Notes: generated by a model not told the origin, from the letters alone. A stretch of 64,000 nt of DNA from Comamonadaceae bacterium (GCA_947475685.1 CANJNC010000014.1:1-64000), one strand, 5' to 3'. Counted from the stretch's first letter, positions 9,906-19,086 are shown. A program made the numbers and translations.

Positions 9906-11200
9906 TCATCGTCCTCTTGGGCGGGCAATAAAAGGGCCACCTCGCTCTCGGGTATGGACTCCACGCCCTTCAATACCCGCCTCATCTGCCTGCCCCTGGT
10001 ATCTGCTTTGTCCAACGTGTCTGCCGCCTTTTGGACCTGCTCTCTGACCTTGGAGACCCATTCCCCGTAGCGTTCAAACTCTGTTTTGACCGCTCCAAGC
10101 ACCCGCCACACTTGCGAAGCTTGCTCCTCAAGTGCCAAGGTTCTAAAGCCCATTTGCAAACTGTTTAACATGGCCAATAAGGTTGTGGGTCCAGCCAAAG
10201 TCACGCGGTACTCACGCTGCAGCGTGTCCATCAAACCTGGCAGGCGAAGCACTTCTGCATACAGGCCTTCAACTGGCAAAAAGAGAATTGCAAAATCGGT
10301 GGTGAAGGGCGGGGCCAAATAGTTCTCGGAAATGCTTTTGGCCTCGGCTTTGATTCGAGTCTCCAACGCTTTGCTGGCGAGCTCGGCCGCAACTGCATCT
10401 GCTTGGTCTCTTGCGTCAAGGAGTCTTTCGTAATCATCTCGAGGAAACTTGGCATCAATGGGCAACCATACCGTCTCCGAGGCTTCTCCACGACCGGGAA
10501 ATTTGATGGCAAAGTCCACGCGTTGGTTGCTTCTCGGTCGAGTCTCTACTTGTTTGGCATACTGCTCTTGGGTCAAGACTTGCTCGAGCAAGGACTCGAG
10601 TTGGGCCTCACCAAAAATACCCCGAGACTTCACATTGGTCAAAACCCTTTGTAGGTCTCCCACTCCCTTGGCCAAGGTTTGCATATGCCCCAAGCCTTGG
10701 TGCACTTGATCAAGGCGGTCTGCGACTTGTTTAAAACTCTCTGAGAGCCTGAGCTCCAAGGTCGATTGTAATTTCTCATCAACAGTCTTTCTCATCTCAT
10801 CGAGCTTGGCTGCGTTGTTGAGTTGGAGCTGTTGGAGTTGATGATCCAAGGTGGAGCGCACCTCTAACATGCGTTGCGAGTTGCTTTGGCTCAGTGAGTG
10901 AATTTGCGTGTGCAAAGAATCACTCAAGCCCTTTTGCAAAACACTCAACTGTTCGGTTTGACCGCTTTGAAAAAGGCTGAAGTTTTGCGTCAACTCTTGC
11001 CTGGACAAGCGAGAAGACTCATTGACTTCAAAACGGACATCGCGTTCGAGTTTTTCAATTTTTTCTTCAAGAGCCTTTAATTGATTCACGAGGGATTGAT
11101 CTTTGGGTGCTTGGGAAGATCTCAAAATCAAATACAGCAGCATCACTGCCGTTGCAATGGGCAAGACATACGAGGTGAAATCAACCATGGCTTGGGGCAT
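9902..11200 (-). CDS. rmuC: DNA recombination protein RmuC
   Basis: RmuC-family proteins limit DNA inversions and are predicted nucleases. The 432 aa show one N-terminal membrane segment (about residues 8-25), a long coiled coil (about 35-190, heptads rich in Leu/Gln/Ser), then the conserved RmuC domain with VDFAIKFPG and LPIDAKFPRDDYERLL (about 235-270), which holds the PD-(D/E)xK-like Asp and Lys. The gene follows the 2-hydroxyacid dehydrogenase with no spacing (stop and start are contiguous) and overlaps the MFS gene, so the three appear to be one transcript. Confidence 0.93.
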   Translation of the reverse strand: MPQAMVDFTSYVLPIATAVMLLYLILRSSQAPKDQSLVNQLKALEEKIEKLERDVRFEVNESSRLSRQELTQNFSLFQSGQTEQLSVLQKGLSDSLHTQIHSLSQSNSQRMLEVRSTLDHQLQQLQLNNAAKLDEMRKTVDEKLQSTLELRLSESFKQVADRLDQVHQGLGHMQTLAKGVGDLQRVLTNVKSRGIFGEAQLESLLEQVLTQEQYAKQVETRPRSNQRVDFAIKFPGRGEASETVWLPIDAKFPRDDYERLLDARDQADAVAAELASKALETRIKAEAKSISENYLAPPFTTDFAILFLPVEGLYAEVLRLPGLMDTLQREYRVTLAGPTTLLAMLNSLQMGFRTLALEEQASQVWRVLGAVKTEFERYGEWVSKVREQVQKAADTLDKADTRGRQMRRVLKGVESIPESEVALLLPAQEDDE

Positions 11201-12187
11201 TCAAGGCTCAAGCACCTGCGGATTCAAAGGGGTGATGGCCTTTCGGTGAGCAAAGAATTCAATCAAATTATCGGCCGCTAAATTTGACATCTTCAAACGG
11301 GTTTGAATGGTCGAGCTTGCAATGTGTGGGGTGAGGACCACCCTTTTCAAAGTCAAGAGTCTAGGATTGATCTTGGGCTCGCCTTCAAACACATCCAATG
11401 CAAAACCACCCAAATGCCCGCTTTGCAAAGCGTCTACCAGGGCATCTTCATCAATCAAGCCGCCTCTGGCAATATTGATCAGATGGGCCCCCGGCTTCAT
11501 CATTGCCAACTCACGCGCTCCAATCATGTGATGTGACTGCGCGCTGTAAGGGAGCACCAACATCACGTGATCCGATTGCGCCAAAAGATCAGCCAATTCG
11601 ACCCAAGTGGCTTCGAGAGCGCTTTCAGTTGCCGCGGGCAGTTGCGTGCGGTTGTGGTAAATCACTTTCATGTCAAAACCCTTTGACGCACGCTTGGCCA
11701 CAGCTTGCCCAATTCTGCCCATGCCAATGATCCCCAGTGTCGAGCCATGCACGTCATGACCCGCCAATAAATCAAACCGCCACTGCTTCCACTGTTGATC
11801 GCGCAAAAAGTGCTCGCTCTCCACCATTCGACGAGCACAAGCCATCAGTAGAGCGAAGCCAAAATCCGCGGTCGTTTGCGTGAGCACATCTGGCGTGTTG
11901 GTCGCAAGCACGCCCGCACGGGTCATGCCCTCAAGATCGAAGTTGTTGAAACCAACGGCCATATTGGCACATATTTTTAAACTCCCACAGGCCTTTAAAA
12001 GCGCCTCATTGATCAAGTCCGAGCCGGTGGTGAGCATGCCATCGCTTTGGGCAGCTTTGGCCACGTAGTGCTCATGCAAGACCACTTCATCGGCTTGATT
12101 GTGAATGACCTCAAAATGCGATTGCAGTCTCTCAATCACCTGGGGGAAATTCGGCCTGGGAATATAAATTTTGGGCTTTGTGTTCAC
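11201..12187 (-). CDS. D-2-hydroxyacid dehydrogenase (glyoxylate/hydroxypyruvate reductase type)
   Basis: The 328-aa protein has the D-isomer 2-hydroxyacid dehydrogenase layout: a split catalytic domain around a Rossmann domain with GIIGMGRIGQAVAKRA (about residue 150), the catalytic Arg/Glu/His series with NIARGGLIDEDALVDAL (about 237) and LTPHIASST (catalytic His near 285). Similarity to GhrB/glycerate dehydrogenases suggests reduction of glyoxylate or hydroxypyruvate with NAD(P)H, but substrate is not fixed by these motifs. First gene of a probable rmuC/MFS operon. Confidence 0.88.
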   Translation of the reverse strand: MNTKPKIYIPRPNFPQVIERLQSHFEVIHNQADEVVLHEHYVAKAAQSDGMLTTGSDLINEALLKACGSLKICANMAVGFNNFDLEGMTRAGVLATNTPDVLTQTTADFGFALLMACARRMVESEHFLRDQQWKQWRFDLLAGHDVHGSTLGIIGMGRIGQAVAKRASKGFDMKVIYHNRTQLPAATESALEATWVELADLLAQSDHVMLVLPYSAQSHHMIGARELAMMKPGAHLINIARGGLIDEDALVDALQSGHLGGFALDVFEGEPKINPRLLTLKRVVLTPHIASSTIQTRLKMSNLAADNLIEFFAHRKAITPLNPQVLEP

Positions 12188-12236
12188 AGTGGATGCTTTA
12201 ATGGATTAATCATGATGGCGCTCGGCTTGAAGGATC

Positions 12237-12266
12237 GGGGTCGACTGAGGACCCCTTGAAAGGGGT
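12237..12266. other. Two mutually exclusive hairpins between nhaD and the dehydrogenase
   Basis: GGGGTC/GACCCC (12237-12242 with 12250-12255) shares bases with ACCCCTT/AAGGGGT (12251-12257 with 12260-12266), so only one stem can form at a time. No U-run follows on either strand. It lies just downstream of nhaD on the minus strand and may end or stabilise that transcript. Confidence 0.35.
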
Positions 12267-12276
12267 GGATGGGAGC

Positions 12277-13578
12277 TTAACGCATGAGCCAAAAGACACC
12301 AGTGCCTCCCACATAGCCCACCAAGGCTTTGAAAGTGAAGTTTCTCAAATACCATGCGAATTTTAAACCCTCTTGACCCATGGCAACAATGCCAGCAGCA
12401 GAGCCCAATATAAGCAATGAGCCCCCAGTGCCCGCGCAGTAAGCCAGCAAGAGCCACAAGCCGTGATCCAAAGGGTAAACACTTAGACTGAACATGTTCA
12501 TGCTTGCGCTCACCAAGGGGATGTTATCCAAAAAAGCACTCAATAGGCCTAGGGCAAAGATTTGATTGAACTCTTGGCCAAGATAGTCGTGCATGAATTT
12601 TGACAAGTGTGCCAAAACACCTGCTTCGTGCAGCAAGTCCATGCACAGCAAAATGCCCAGAATGAAAACAATCGAGGGCCAGTCAATTTTAAAAAAAGCG
12701 CTGATGAGGCGAGTGTGAGACTTTGCTGCTACTTTGGGTGTTTCTCGCGACTTGGCCTTTGACAACCAAGGATCCACGACACAGGCCAGGGCAAGCAAAC
12801 ACAACACCGCCACCATTGCGGGAGGCCAGTTCGTCAGATGCGCAAGCACTGGGATCATGAGCATCAAAACCAAGCCCATGGACAAGACGAGATGTTCAAA
12901 TCCTCCAGGTCCCGTTAAGCTTGAGTCAGATGTTGGCAAGGGAGATCTCATCTGTGAGGCGCGTGAACCCATGAAAAGTCGCGTGCAAAGTAAAAGGGGC
13001 AAAAGGCAATTGAGCACGGCTGCAGCAAAGCCCCCTTGGATCAAACCCAAGGGCGTGACCATGCCGGCAATCCAAAGCATCGTGGTCGTCACGTCACCAA
13101 TGGGAGACCATGCGCCGCCCGCGTTGGAGGCCAAAACAACCATGCTCACCAAGGTCCATTGCCGATCCCGCTCCAGGTGTCGCGCCTTGATGATCGCCAA
13201 CATGACCAGAGTGGAGGTCATGTTATCAATCACTGCACTCAAAAAGAAGGTCACCCAAGTGATGCGCCACAACTCTTGAAGAGCACTGTCGTGCAAGAGC
13301 CATTTTTGCAAAAGAACAAACCCGCCGTTCTCACGGATCCATTCAACCAAGATCATCACGGCCAACAAAAAGAGAACAATTTGCGAGGTTTTTTCAGCCG
13401 AATGTACAAGCGTCTTGAGTGCTTCTGAAAGCGTCGGCTGGGTGCTTGCGTACAAGCCCCAAAGCAATACGGCCCCGCCCAAAGCCAAAAGGGTTCGGTC
13501 CCATTGCAACCACTCCTCCAACACGATGGCCATGTAGATGAGTAAAAAGAATGTTGCGATGAGCCACAGCATGGTCAC
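12277..13578 (-). CDS. nhaD: Sodium:proton antiporter NhaD
   Basis: An inner-membrane Na+/H+ antiporter of the ion-transporter (IT) superfamily, 433 aa with about 12 hydrophobic segments. NhaD-specific stretches are visible: VIDNMTSTLVMLAIIKARH (about residue 120), SNAGGAWSPIGDVTTTMLW (about 155) with polar residues inside membrane segments, and a related SAFLDNIPLVSASM (about 350) in the second repeat. A hydrophilic loop rich in Lys/Ser separates the two halves (about 255-275). It stands alone between pncB and the dehydrogenase operon, all on the minus strand. Confidence 0.92.
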   Translation of the reverse strand: MTMLWLIATFFLLIYMAIVLEEWLQWDRTLLALGGAVLLWGLYASTQPTLSEALKTLVHSAEKTSQIVLFLLAVMILVEWIRENGGFVLLQKWLLHDSALQELWRITWVTFFLSAVIDNMTSTLVMLAIIKARHLERDRQWTLVSMVVLASNAGGAWSPIGDVTTTMLWIAGMVTPLGLIQGGFAAAVLNCLLPLLLCTRLFMGSRASQMRSPLPTSDSSLTGPGGFEHLVLSMGLVLMLMIPVLAHLTNWPPAMVAVLCLLALACVVDPWLSKAKSRETPKVAAKSHTRLISAFFKIDWPSIVFILGILLCMDLLHEAGVLAHLSKFMHDYLGQEFNQIFALGLLSAFLDNIPLVSASMNMFSLSVYPLDHGLWLLLAYCAGTGGSLLILGSAAGIVAMGQEGLKFAWYLRNFTFKALVGYVGGTGVFWLMR

Positions 13579-13645
13579 ACTCGGCCCGCAAAGAAGGCTT
13601 CATTCTTCAAGCCTGGCCCATTGGACTTTGTGCATGGGAAAAAGA

Positions 13646-14833
13646 TCATTGCAAAGGCGACTCAATTTCAAAGACTTGCCGCAAGTAGGCCAAGTATTTT
13701 TCATCGGTACACATGTTCTTGGAAGGTGTGTCGGACAGTTTGGCCACAGGTTGCCCATTGCAATGAACCATCTTGATCACGATTTGCAAGGGCTCGTAAC
13801 CCAAATCATTGGTTAAATTGGTGCCAATGCCAAAAGCCAATTGACAGCGGCCTTTGAACTGGTGATAAAGTTCAATGGTTTTGGGCACGGTCAAGCCGTC
13901 GCTGAAAATCAGTATCTTTGTTTTTGGATCCACGCGATTTTTCTTGTAATGGGCAATCATGCGTTCGCCCCAAGCAAACGGATCGCCACTGTCGTGCCTA
14001 GCACCATCAAAAAGTTTGCAAAAATAAAGATCAAAGTCCCTTAAAAAGGGCTCGATGCCGTAGACGTCCGACAACGCAATGCCCAAGTCGCCTCGGTACT
14101 CTCTGGCCCAAGACTCAAAGCCAAATACTTGGCTGTCTCTTAACCGAGGGCCCAAAGCTTGGCAGGCTTGAAGGTACTCGTGGGCCATGGTGCCCAAAGG
14201 GGTCAAGTTCAATTGTTTCGCGAAAAAGACATTGGACGTCCCAGCCAATTGCCCCTTCGCTCCAGAACCTAAGTCACGGCTCAAGGTCTTTAAAATTTCC
14301 AACTGCCAATCTTTAGAGAATCGCCGTCTTGTCCCATAGTCTGCGATCTTTAGGTCTGATAAATTGGGCCCTTTGAGCAACTCGATCTTTTCTTGCAACA
14401 ATGCTCGACCTCTTTTGAATTCAGGCTTGGGGTACAAGCTCTTGAAGGCCACTTCATTGACAATGGCCAAGACAGGAATTTCAAACAAAATGGTGTGAAG
14501 CCATGGCCCATTGATCACGATCTCCAATTCCCCGTGGTCCAACGGGGTGACGGTGATGTATTTTTCATTCAAACGAAACAAACCCAAAAAATCGACAAAA
14601 TCACTCTTGATGAACCTCAAACCCCTGAGCCATTGAAGTTCATCTTCAAGAAAGTCAATCGTGCACAAGTGCTTGATTTCATCTCGTATCTCTTGAGCCA
14701 GATGGGCCAATTTGATGCCGGGATTTCTGCATTTGAATCGATACTCGACATTGGCACCAGGAAACTGATGCAAGACAGCTTGCATCATGGTGAACTTGTA
14801 CAAATCAGTATCTAATAGACTGGTAATGATCAT
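13646..14833 (-). CDS. pncB: Nicotinate phosphoribosyltransferase
   Basis: PncB makes nicotinate mononucleotide from nicotinate and PRPP in the NAD salvage pathway. The 395-aa product has the PncB N-terminus [17 protein letters not shown], the [12 protein letters not shown] segment (about residue 165) around the regulatory histidine region, [22 protein letters not shown] (about 200-220), and [18 protein letters not shown] (about 278), which binds the phosphoribosyl group. Length matches the proteobacterial PncB type. No linked pncA or nadE is present. Confidence 0.96.
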   Translation of the reverse strand: MIITSLLDTDLYKFTMMQAVLHQFPGANVEYRFKCRNPGIKLAHLAQEIRDEIKHLCTIDFLEDELQWLRGLRFIKSDFVDFLGLFRLNEKYITVTPLDHGELEIVINGPWLHTILFEIPVLAIVNEVAFKSLYPKPEFKRGRALLQEKIELLKGPNLSDLKIADYGTRRRFSKDWQLEILKTLSRDLGSGAKGQLAGTSNVFFAKQLNLTPLGTMAHEYLQACQALGPRLRDSQVFGFESWAREYRGDLGIALSDVYGIEPFLRDFDLYFCKLFDGARHDSGDPFAWGERMIAHYKKNRVDPKTKILIFSDGLTVPKTIELYHQFKGRCQLAFGIGTNLTNDLGYEPLQIVIKMVHCNGQPVAKLSDTPSKNMCTDEKYLAYLRQVFEIESPLQ

Positions 14834-14892
14834 GGGTGTTTCAAACGCAATGAATGTTCTTAGTTTTTAGAACCCGACTCGCACCAGTTGGG

Positions 14893-15612
14893 TTATCCAT
14901 CGATTGTCTCGTCATCTAACCAAGTCGTAAAAGCATCAGCACTCAAACGAGGCGTGCCAAAAGAGTTGATCAACTGGGCGTTATCTGGCCAACCAAGGCT
15001 CATGCCACAGATCAGTTTTTCATGTTCACTCGCACCAATATGCGACATGATAACCTCAGAAAACGAATTCCATGCCGCTTGGGGACAGGTACCAAGCCCG
15101 CGGCCCTTGGCGGCCAGCATCAAGTTTTGTAAAAACATCCCATAATCAATCAAAGCTCCCCCCTCAAGGGAGCGGTGCGCGGTAAAAAAAAGACCCACCG
15201 GCGCTCCAAAAAACTCAAAGTTTTTGCGGTGCTGTTGATGCATTTTTTCTTTCTCGCCTCTTTCAATCCCTAAGAGAGAGTAAAGTCCCCAACCGTTTTC
15301 TCTTCTTCGCTCAAGAAAGGGCGACACCCACTCCTTTGGGTAATACGCGTAATGGGGCTTGTAGAGCTGCGCTTTTTGCGGATTCAAAAACAACTCATCA
15401 TGCAATGCGCATACCTTTTGCACCAAAATTCGTTTCAATTCTCCCTGAAGGACATAGACCTTCCAGGGCTGCATGTTGGACCCCGAGGGCGCCCTGGCAG
15501 CCACGTCAAGCACCTCAGTGAGGCACGATCTTGGCACAGGTTTATCCAAGTAAGCTCTCACAGAGTGTCTGGAGCAAATGAGTTCGTCCAGTAAATTTTT
15601 GCGTGCATTCAT
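14893..15612 (-). CDS. Nitroreductase family protein
   Basis: An FMN-dependent oxidoreductase of the nitroreductase fold, 239 aa. The FMN-binding N-terminus RHSVRAYLDKPVP (about residue 15) and the APSGSNMQPWKVYVL stretch (about 38-52) are clear, as is the C-terminal GLGTCPQAAWNSFSEVI segment. Physiological substrates of this family (quinones, nitroaromatics, enoyl groups) cannot be chosen from the sequence. The start overlaps the upstream thioesterase stop as ATGA, placing it third in the deacetylase-thioesterase-nitroreductase unit. Confidence 0.88.
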   Translation of the reverse strand: MNARKNLLDELICSRHSVRAYLDKPVPRSCLTEVLDVAARAPSGSNMQPWKVYVLQGELKRILVQKVCALHDELFLNPQKAQLYKPHYAYYPKEWVSPFLERRRENGWGLYSLLGIERGEKEKMHQQHRKNFEFFGAPVGLFFTAHRSLEGGALIDYGMFLQNLMLAAKGRGLGTCPQAAWNSFSEVIMSHIGASEHEKLICGMSLGWPDNAQLINSFGTPRLSADAFTTWLDDETIDG

Positions 15613-16061
15613 CGGAGTGTTTCTAGTGCGTGCTTGAACGCTTCGCTCAATGCATGGGGTCGAAGGCTCACGGGTTCTACATACACGTGTACAAATTTAC
15701 CCTGGGCGCTGGGGTGCTCTTTCTCGCCTTGAAAGATCCCTATGTCGTAATGCACGCTGGTCTTACCGACTTGCACAACCTTGAGCCCGGCAACCACAGC
15801 CTGGGGATAAGCGATGGGAGAGAAGTAATTGCACTGCGAGTGAACGACCAAACCGACGAGCGGATTTTTAGCACTCTTGAGCAACTCATTTTCTAGCAAC
15901 CATTGATTCACAATCGTATCCATCCAAGCGTAATAGATGACGTTGTTGACGTGACCATACACATCGTTGTCCATCCAGCGCGTGGTGATCGGAATGCAAA
16001 AAGGATAAAAACTGCGCAAATTTGCAGTGTCTTGGGAATCAGATCTGTTCATTTTGTTCAA
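15609..16061 (-). CDS. Acyl-CoA thioesterase, 4-hydroxybenzoyl-CoA thioesterase-like
   Basis: A hot-dog-fold thioesterase of 150 aa. The family motif TRWMDNDVYGHVNNVIYYAWMDT (about residues 27-49) contains the catalytic Asp of the 4HBT/YbgC type. Such enzymes hydrolyse acyl- or aroyl-CoA; the exact substrate is unknown. It starts 25 bases after the deacetylase-like gene and overlaps the nitroreductase gene, so the three are probably one operon. Confidence 0.87.
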   Translation of the reverse strand: MNKMNRSDSQDTANLRSFYPFCIPITTRWMDNDVYGHVNNVIYYAWMDTIVNQWLLENELLKSAKNPLVGLVVHSQCNYFSPIAYPQAVVAGLKVVQVGKTSVHYDIGIFQGEKEHPSAQGKFVHVYVEPVSLRPHALSEAFKHALETLR

Positions 16062-16086
16062 TGTTTAAGACGGCCAACCAGGTTCA

Positions 16087-17019
16087 TCAAAGTGCGTCTT
16101 GCCTTTGCCAAAGAAGCCAAGATGCGTAGCCCAAGGCGAACGTATTCATTTGAATTTGGGCGGTTTCTTGCATATCATGGCCGTAGCCTCCAGCCATCAC
16201 GAACGCCAAAGGCAAGCCTCGCTCTCTTGCCCATTGAAAAACCGACTCGTCTCTGGATCTTAAACCATTCACGCTCAACGACAAGCGGCCCAGTCGATCG
16301 CCTTTGTAGGGATCGGCACCCGCCAAATAGAATACAAAATTGGGCTCAAAGCGCGACTCAAGCACGTCAAGAGAGTGCGCCAAAGCCCCTAAGTAGTCCT
16401 CGTCTTGCGTACCATCGGCCAGCTCCACGTCCAGGTCACTTTTCTCCTTTTCAAAAGGAAAATTCTTGGCCCCATGCAGCGACAAGGTAAAGACGGTGCT
16501 GTCTTTGGCAAAAATTCTCGCACTGCCATTGCCTTGGTGCACATCCAAATCAATGATGGCCACCCTGAAAGGCTTTGAGCTGACTCTGTGGTGCTCAACT
16601 TGAATGACTCTTGTGGCAACGGCCACATCGTTGAACACACAAAAGCCTCCCCCTTGGTCTGCACAAGCGTGATGGGTGCCGCCAGCCAAATTGGCACTGA
16701 TCCCCTCCATGAGGGCTTGCCTGGCGGCTTGAATGGTCGCACCCGTAGAGCACCTGGCGCGCTCGACCATCCCCAATGACCAAGGAAACCCAATCGCTTT
16801 TTGAATCTGCGCAGGCACGGTTCCGGCAAAGACTTGCTCGATGTAACGGGGTAAATGCACCAAGGCCAATTCACCCTGCGAGACAGGCGTTGACTCGATC
16901 AGATCAATGAAACCCATCTCTTGGCTCACCCTCGTCTTTAAGAGCTCGTACTTGCTCATTGGGAAACGATGACCCAAAGGCAAGGTTTGCAATTGAGTCC
17001 CTGCAAAAAAGATCTTCAA
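16087..17019 (-). CDS. Histone deacetylase family (class II HDAC/acetoin-utilization-like) deacetylase
   Basis: A zinc-dependent deacylase of the arginase/HDAC fold, 310 aa. Visible active-site parts are GGTHHACADQGGGFCVFND (the His-His pair, about residue 130), IDLDVHQGNGSA (zinc Asp and His, about 165), AGADPYKGDRLG (second zinc Asp, about 250) and the transition-state Tyr in MAGGYGHD (about 290). Bacterial relatives act on acetyl-polyamines or acyl-lysines. It is divergent from the phasin gene across 272 bases carrying palindromes, and upstream of the thioesterase gene. Confidence 0.9.
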   Translation of the reverse strand: MKIFFAGTQLQTLPLGHRFPMSKYELLKTRVSQEMGFIDLIESTPVSQGELALVHLPRYIEQVFAGTVPAQIQKAIGFPWSLGMVERARCSTGATIQAARQALMEGISANLAGGTHHACADQGGGFCVFNDVAVATRVIQVEHHRVSSKPFRVAIIDLDVHQGNGSARIFAKDSTVFTLSLHGAKNFPFEKEKSDLDVELADGTQDEDYLGALAHSLDVLESRFEPNFVFYLAGADPYKGDRLGRLSLSVNGLRSRDESVFQWARERGLPLAFVMAGGYGHDMQETAQIQMNTFALGYASWLLWQRQDAL

Positions 17020-17130
17020 AGAAGTAAACCAATAAAAACAATGACTTAACTAGCATTCACGCCATGCCTGTGGCTGTGTATTGTGTCACAGCACCAGGCA
17101 AAACGCCCAAACCAAACAGTTTCCCATTTT

Positions 17131-17152
17131 ATTAGAGGGTCCACTCTAATAT
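17131..17152. promoter_or_regulatory. Interrupted palindrome TATTAGAG-N6-CTCTAATA
   Basis: A 22-base inverted repeat with perfect 8-bp arms, lying in the divergent region between the deacetylase-like and phasin genes and 22 bases upstream of the phasin -35 box. The symmetry and place fit the operator of a dimeric regulator; the regulator is unknown. Confidence 0.55.
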
Positions 17153-17173
17153 GGTGCATTGCAACAATAATGC

Positions 17174-17202
17174 CTTGAAATTTATTTTCTCGCCCCTATA
17201 CT
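17174..17202 (+). promoter_or_regulatory. Phasin promoter: sigma70 with overlapping sigma32-like boxes
   Basis: TTGAAA (17175-17180), 16 bases, TATACT (17197-17202) makes a good sigma70 promoter. The same stretch also reads CTTGAAA-N12-CCCCTATA, close to the heat-shock sigma32 consensus. TTGCAAC copies flank it at 17159-17165 and 17212-17218, 53 bases apart. The phasin SD (AAGGAG) and ATG follow. Confidence 0.6.
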
Positions 17203-17291
17203 TCATCTATGTTGCAACGCATCATTTATTAAAATTCTGAGTTGCCAAGTTTCATTGCCTATTTACTTTTCATTACCTCAAGGAGTTCACC

Positions 17292-17840
17292 ATGTTAACT
17301 GTCGAACAAATCACATCTGCTCAAAAAAATAACTTGAATGTTTTTTTTGGCTTCACTGAAACCGCTTTTTCTGGCGTAGAGAAGTTGGTGGAGCTCAATT
17401 TGGCTGCTGCCAAAGCTGCTTTCAGCGAAAACGTTCACCACGTTCAGTCCATGATTTCTATCAAAGACCCAGCAGAAATCGTGGCTCTTCAGTCGTCCTT
17501 TTATCAGCCGATTGCTGAAAAAAGCGCTGCTTACAGCCGCCATGTTTATGAGATCGCGACGAGCACAAGCTCAGAGTTGTCAAAATCTATCGAAAGTAAA
17601 ACTCAAGAAACCCAACAAGCTTTCATGTCCATGATGGACGGTGCAACTAAAAACGCACCCCAAGGCACAGAGGCGGCTGTGGCCATGTTCAAAAACGCAA
17701 TGACTGCCAGCCAAAACGCGATCGATACGGCTCAAAAGGCCATCAAACAGGTGACTGAAACTGCAGAGGCCAATATTCAAGCCGCAGTGAGCTCGGCCAC
17801 GTCTGCCACGAAAGCGACTAAAAAACGCACAGCTGCTTAA
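17292..17840 (+). CDS. phaP: Phasin family protein (PHA granule-associated)
   Basis: Phasins coat polyhydroxyalkanoate granules. The 182-aa protein is almost all amphipathic helix, starts [21 protein letters not shown], shows the phasin core [18 protein letters not shown] (about residues 31-48), and ends in an Ala/Thr/Lys-rich tail with TKKRTAA, a common finish in Burkholderiales phasins. AAGGAG lies 6-7 bases before the ATG. It has its own promoter and a strong terminator, so it is monocistronic. The PHA synthase genes are not in the window. Confidence 0.93.
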   Translation: MLTVEQITSAQKNNLNVFFGFTETAFSGVEKLVELNLAAAKAAFSENVHHVQSMISIKDPAEIVALQSSFYQPIAEKSAAYSRHVYEIATSTSSELSKSIESKTQETQQAFMSMMDGATKNAPQGTEAAVAMFKNAMTASQNAIDTAQKAIKQVTETAEANIQAAVSSATSATKATKKRTAA

Positions 17841-17886
17841 GCGGTAGGTGCCGCAGGCACCTTTGCGTTAACGCGCGCGCCCCATG

Positions 17887-17919
17887 AAACAGACTGCCTT
17901 GGTGCAGTCTGTTTTTTTT
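17887..17919 (+). terminator. Rho-independent terminator after the phasin gene
   Basis: AAACAGACTGC, loop CTTGGT, GCAGTCTGTTT followed by a run of T: an 11-bp stem with a U-tail. It reaches the stop codon of the convergent patatin gene. Confidence 0.93.
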
Positions 17920-18880
17920 AGGGCAACTGTTTTTGCAACAAGATTTTCAACTGGGGCAGTGCCTTCGTCATCGCCACACGGCCTGCCTCAATCGAGCGTT
18001 TTCTTTCGCTAAACGCTGCCGAGCCAATCCCACTGAGTGCAGGTTTGACCACCAAGTCGGCCTCCTTGAGCTCAAAATCACTGATGCTCTTGCCCATGAT
18101 GCTGAAGGTTTGCAATAAGATTTGCAACATGCCATCGGCTTTGTTGGCCTCTAGGGGCGTTGAAATATCCACTGCAAGCACAATGTCTGCGCCCATTTGT
18201 TTTGCAAACCTCACAGGCACAGGGGCCACCAAACCTCCATCGACATATTCTTTGCCTCCAATTTGTACAGGCTGAAACACAGCAGGTACAGCACTAGAGG
18301 CTCTAACGGCGGTGGCTGCATCGCCTCGTTGGAACAAGATGGACTCTCCAGAATGCAAGTCGGTTGCGACCACACCCAATGGAATTTTCATCTCCTCGAT
18401 CTTTTTGATGTCTAAATTTTGCGTCATGTATTTGGCCAAGGCATCTCCCCTCATCATGCCCCTAGAAATCAAGGGGACTGTCCAATCGGTCAAAGCAGAC
18501 TCGTCCATGCTTTCTGACAATTTAAGCAACTGTGAAGCGTTTTTTCCACTGGTGTAAAAAGCGGCCACGACACTGCCCGCAGAGGTTCCAACCACCAACT
18601 GTGGCTGAATACCCGCCTCTTCAAGCACCTGCAACACACCGACATGCGCAAATCCCCTGGCCGCACCACCGCCCAAGGCCAGGCCTAGTTTTATAGGCCG
18701 CTTGGGCGTTAAAGCATCTCTTTTCTCGGGCTCCTCTTGCATGGAGCCAGGCAGACTGGGTTTGCCATTGACGCCAAGAGGCACCTGGGTGCTAGAGCAA
18801 GAGACCAGCACCAAACTCAAAAAACAGCATGCCAAAAAAACACACCGATCTCGAAGCACTGACACACAAAACAAAAACAT
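17918..18880 (-). CDS. Patatin-like phospholipase, predicted lipoprotein
   Basis: A patatin/NTE-type serine lipid hydrolase, 320 aa. The N-terminus is a hydrophobic signal ending in a lipobox (LVLVSC), so the mature protein is probably lipid-anchored at Cys 28. The catalytic features are the oxyanion loop LGGGAARGFAHVG (about residue 70), the nucleophile elbow GTSAG (about 99) and the catalytic Asp in DGGLVAPVP (about 215). Relatives include RssA-like and NTE-family proteins. It is divergent from dnaG and convergent with phasin. Confidence 0.9.
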   Translation of the reverse strand: MFLFCVSVLRDRCVFLACCFLSLVLVSCSSTQVPLGVNGKPSLPGSMQEEPEKRDALTPKRPIKLGLALGGGAARGFAHVGVLQVLEEAGIQPQLVVGTSAGSVVAAFYTSGKNASQLLKLSESMDESALTDWTVPLISRGMMRGDALAKYMTQNLDIKKIEEMKIPLGVVATDLHSGESILFQRGDAATAVRASSAVPAVFQPVQIGGKEYVDGGLVAPVPVRFAKQMGADIVLAVDISTPLEANKADGMLQILLQTFSIMGKSISDFELKEADLVVKPALSGIGSAAFSERKRSIEAGRVAMTKALPQLKILLQKQLP

Positions 18881-19086
18881 GAAAACGCCTTATGTCACAA
18901 GCAAAAAGAAAAGGAAAAAATCCACCATTGCCTTCACAAATTTCATCAACTTGGTGTTTAATAGACCTGTTGAATGCATACGAAAGATTTACAAATGATT
19001 TTAGTGCGTTTCATGTCGCTTGGGGCCATTCGAATCACAAAATAAGCATTTTTAGACCTCTAAAATACCTGTTGAGCTTTTTATCA

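Noticed and set aside
18892-19086. 65-codon N-terminal extension of DnaG
   Set aside because: Does not resemble primase and the conserved start MSIPQTF lies at 19087.
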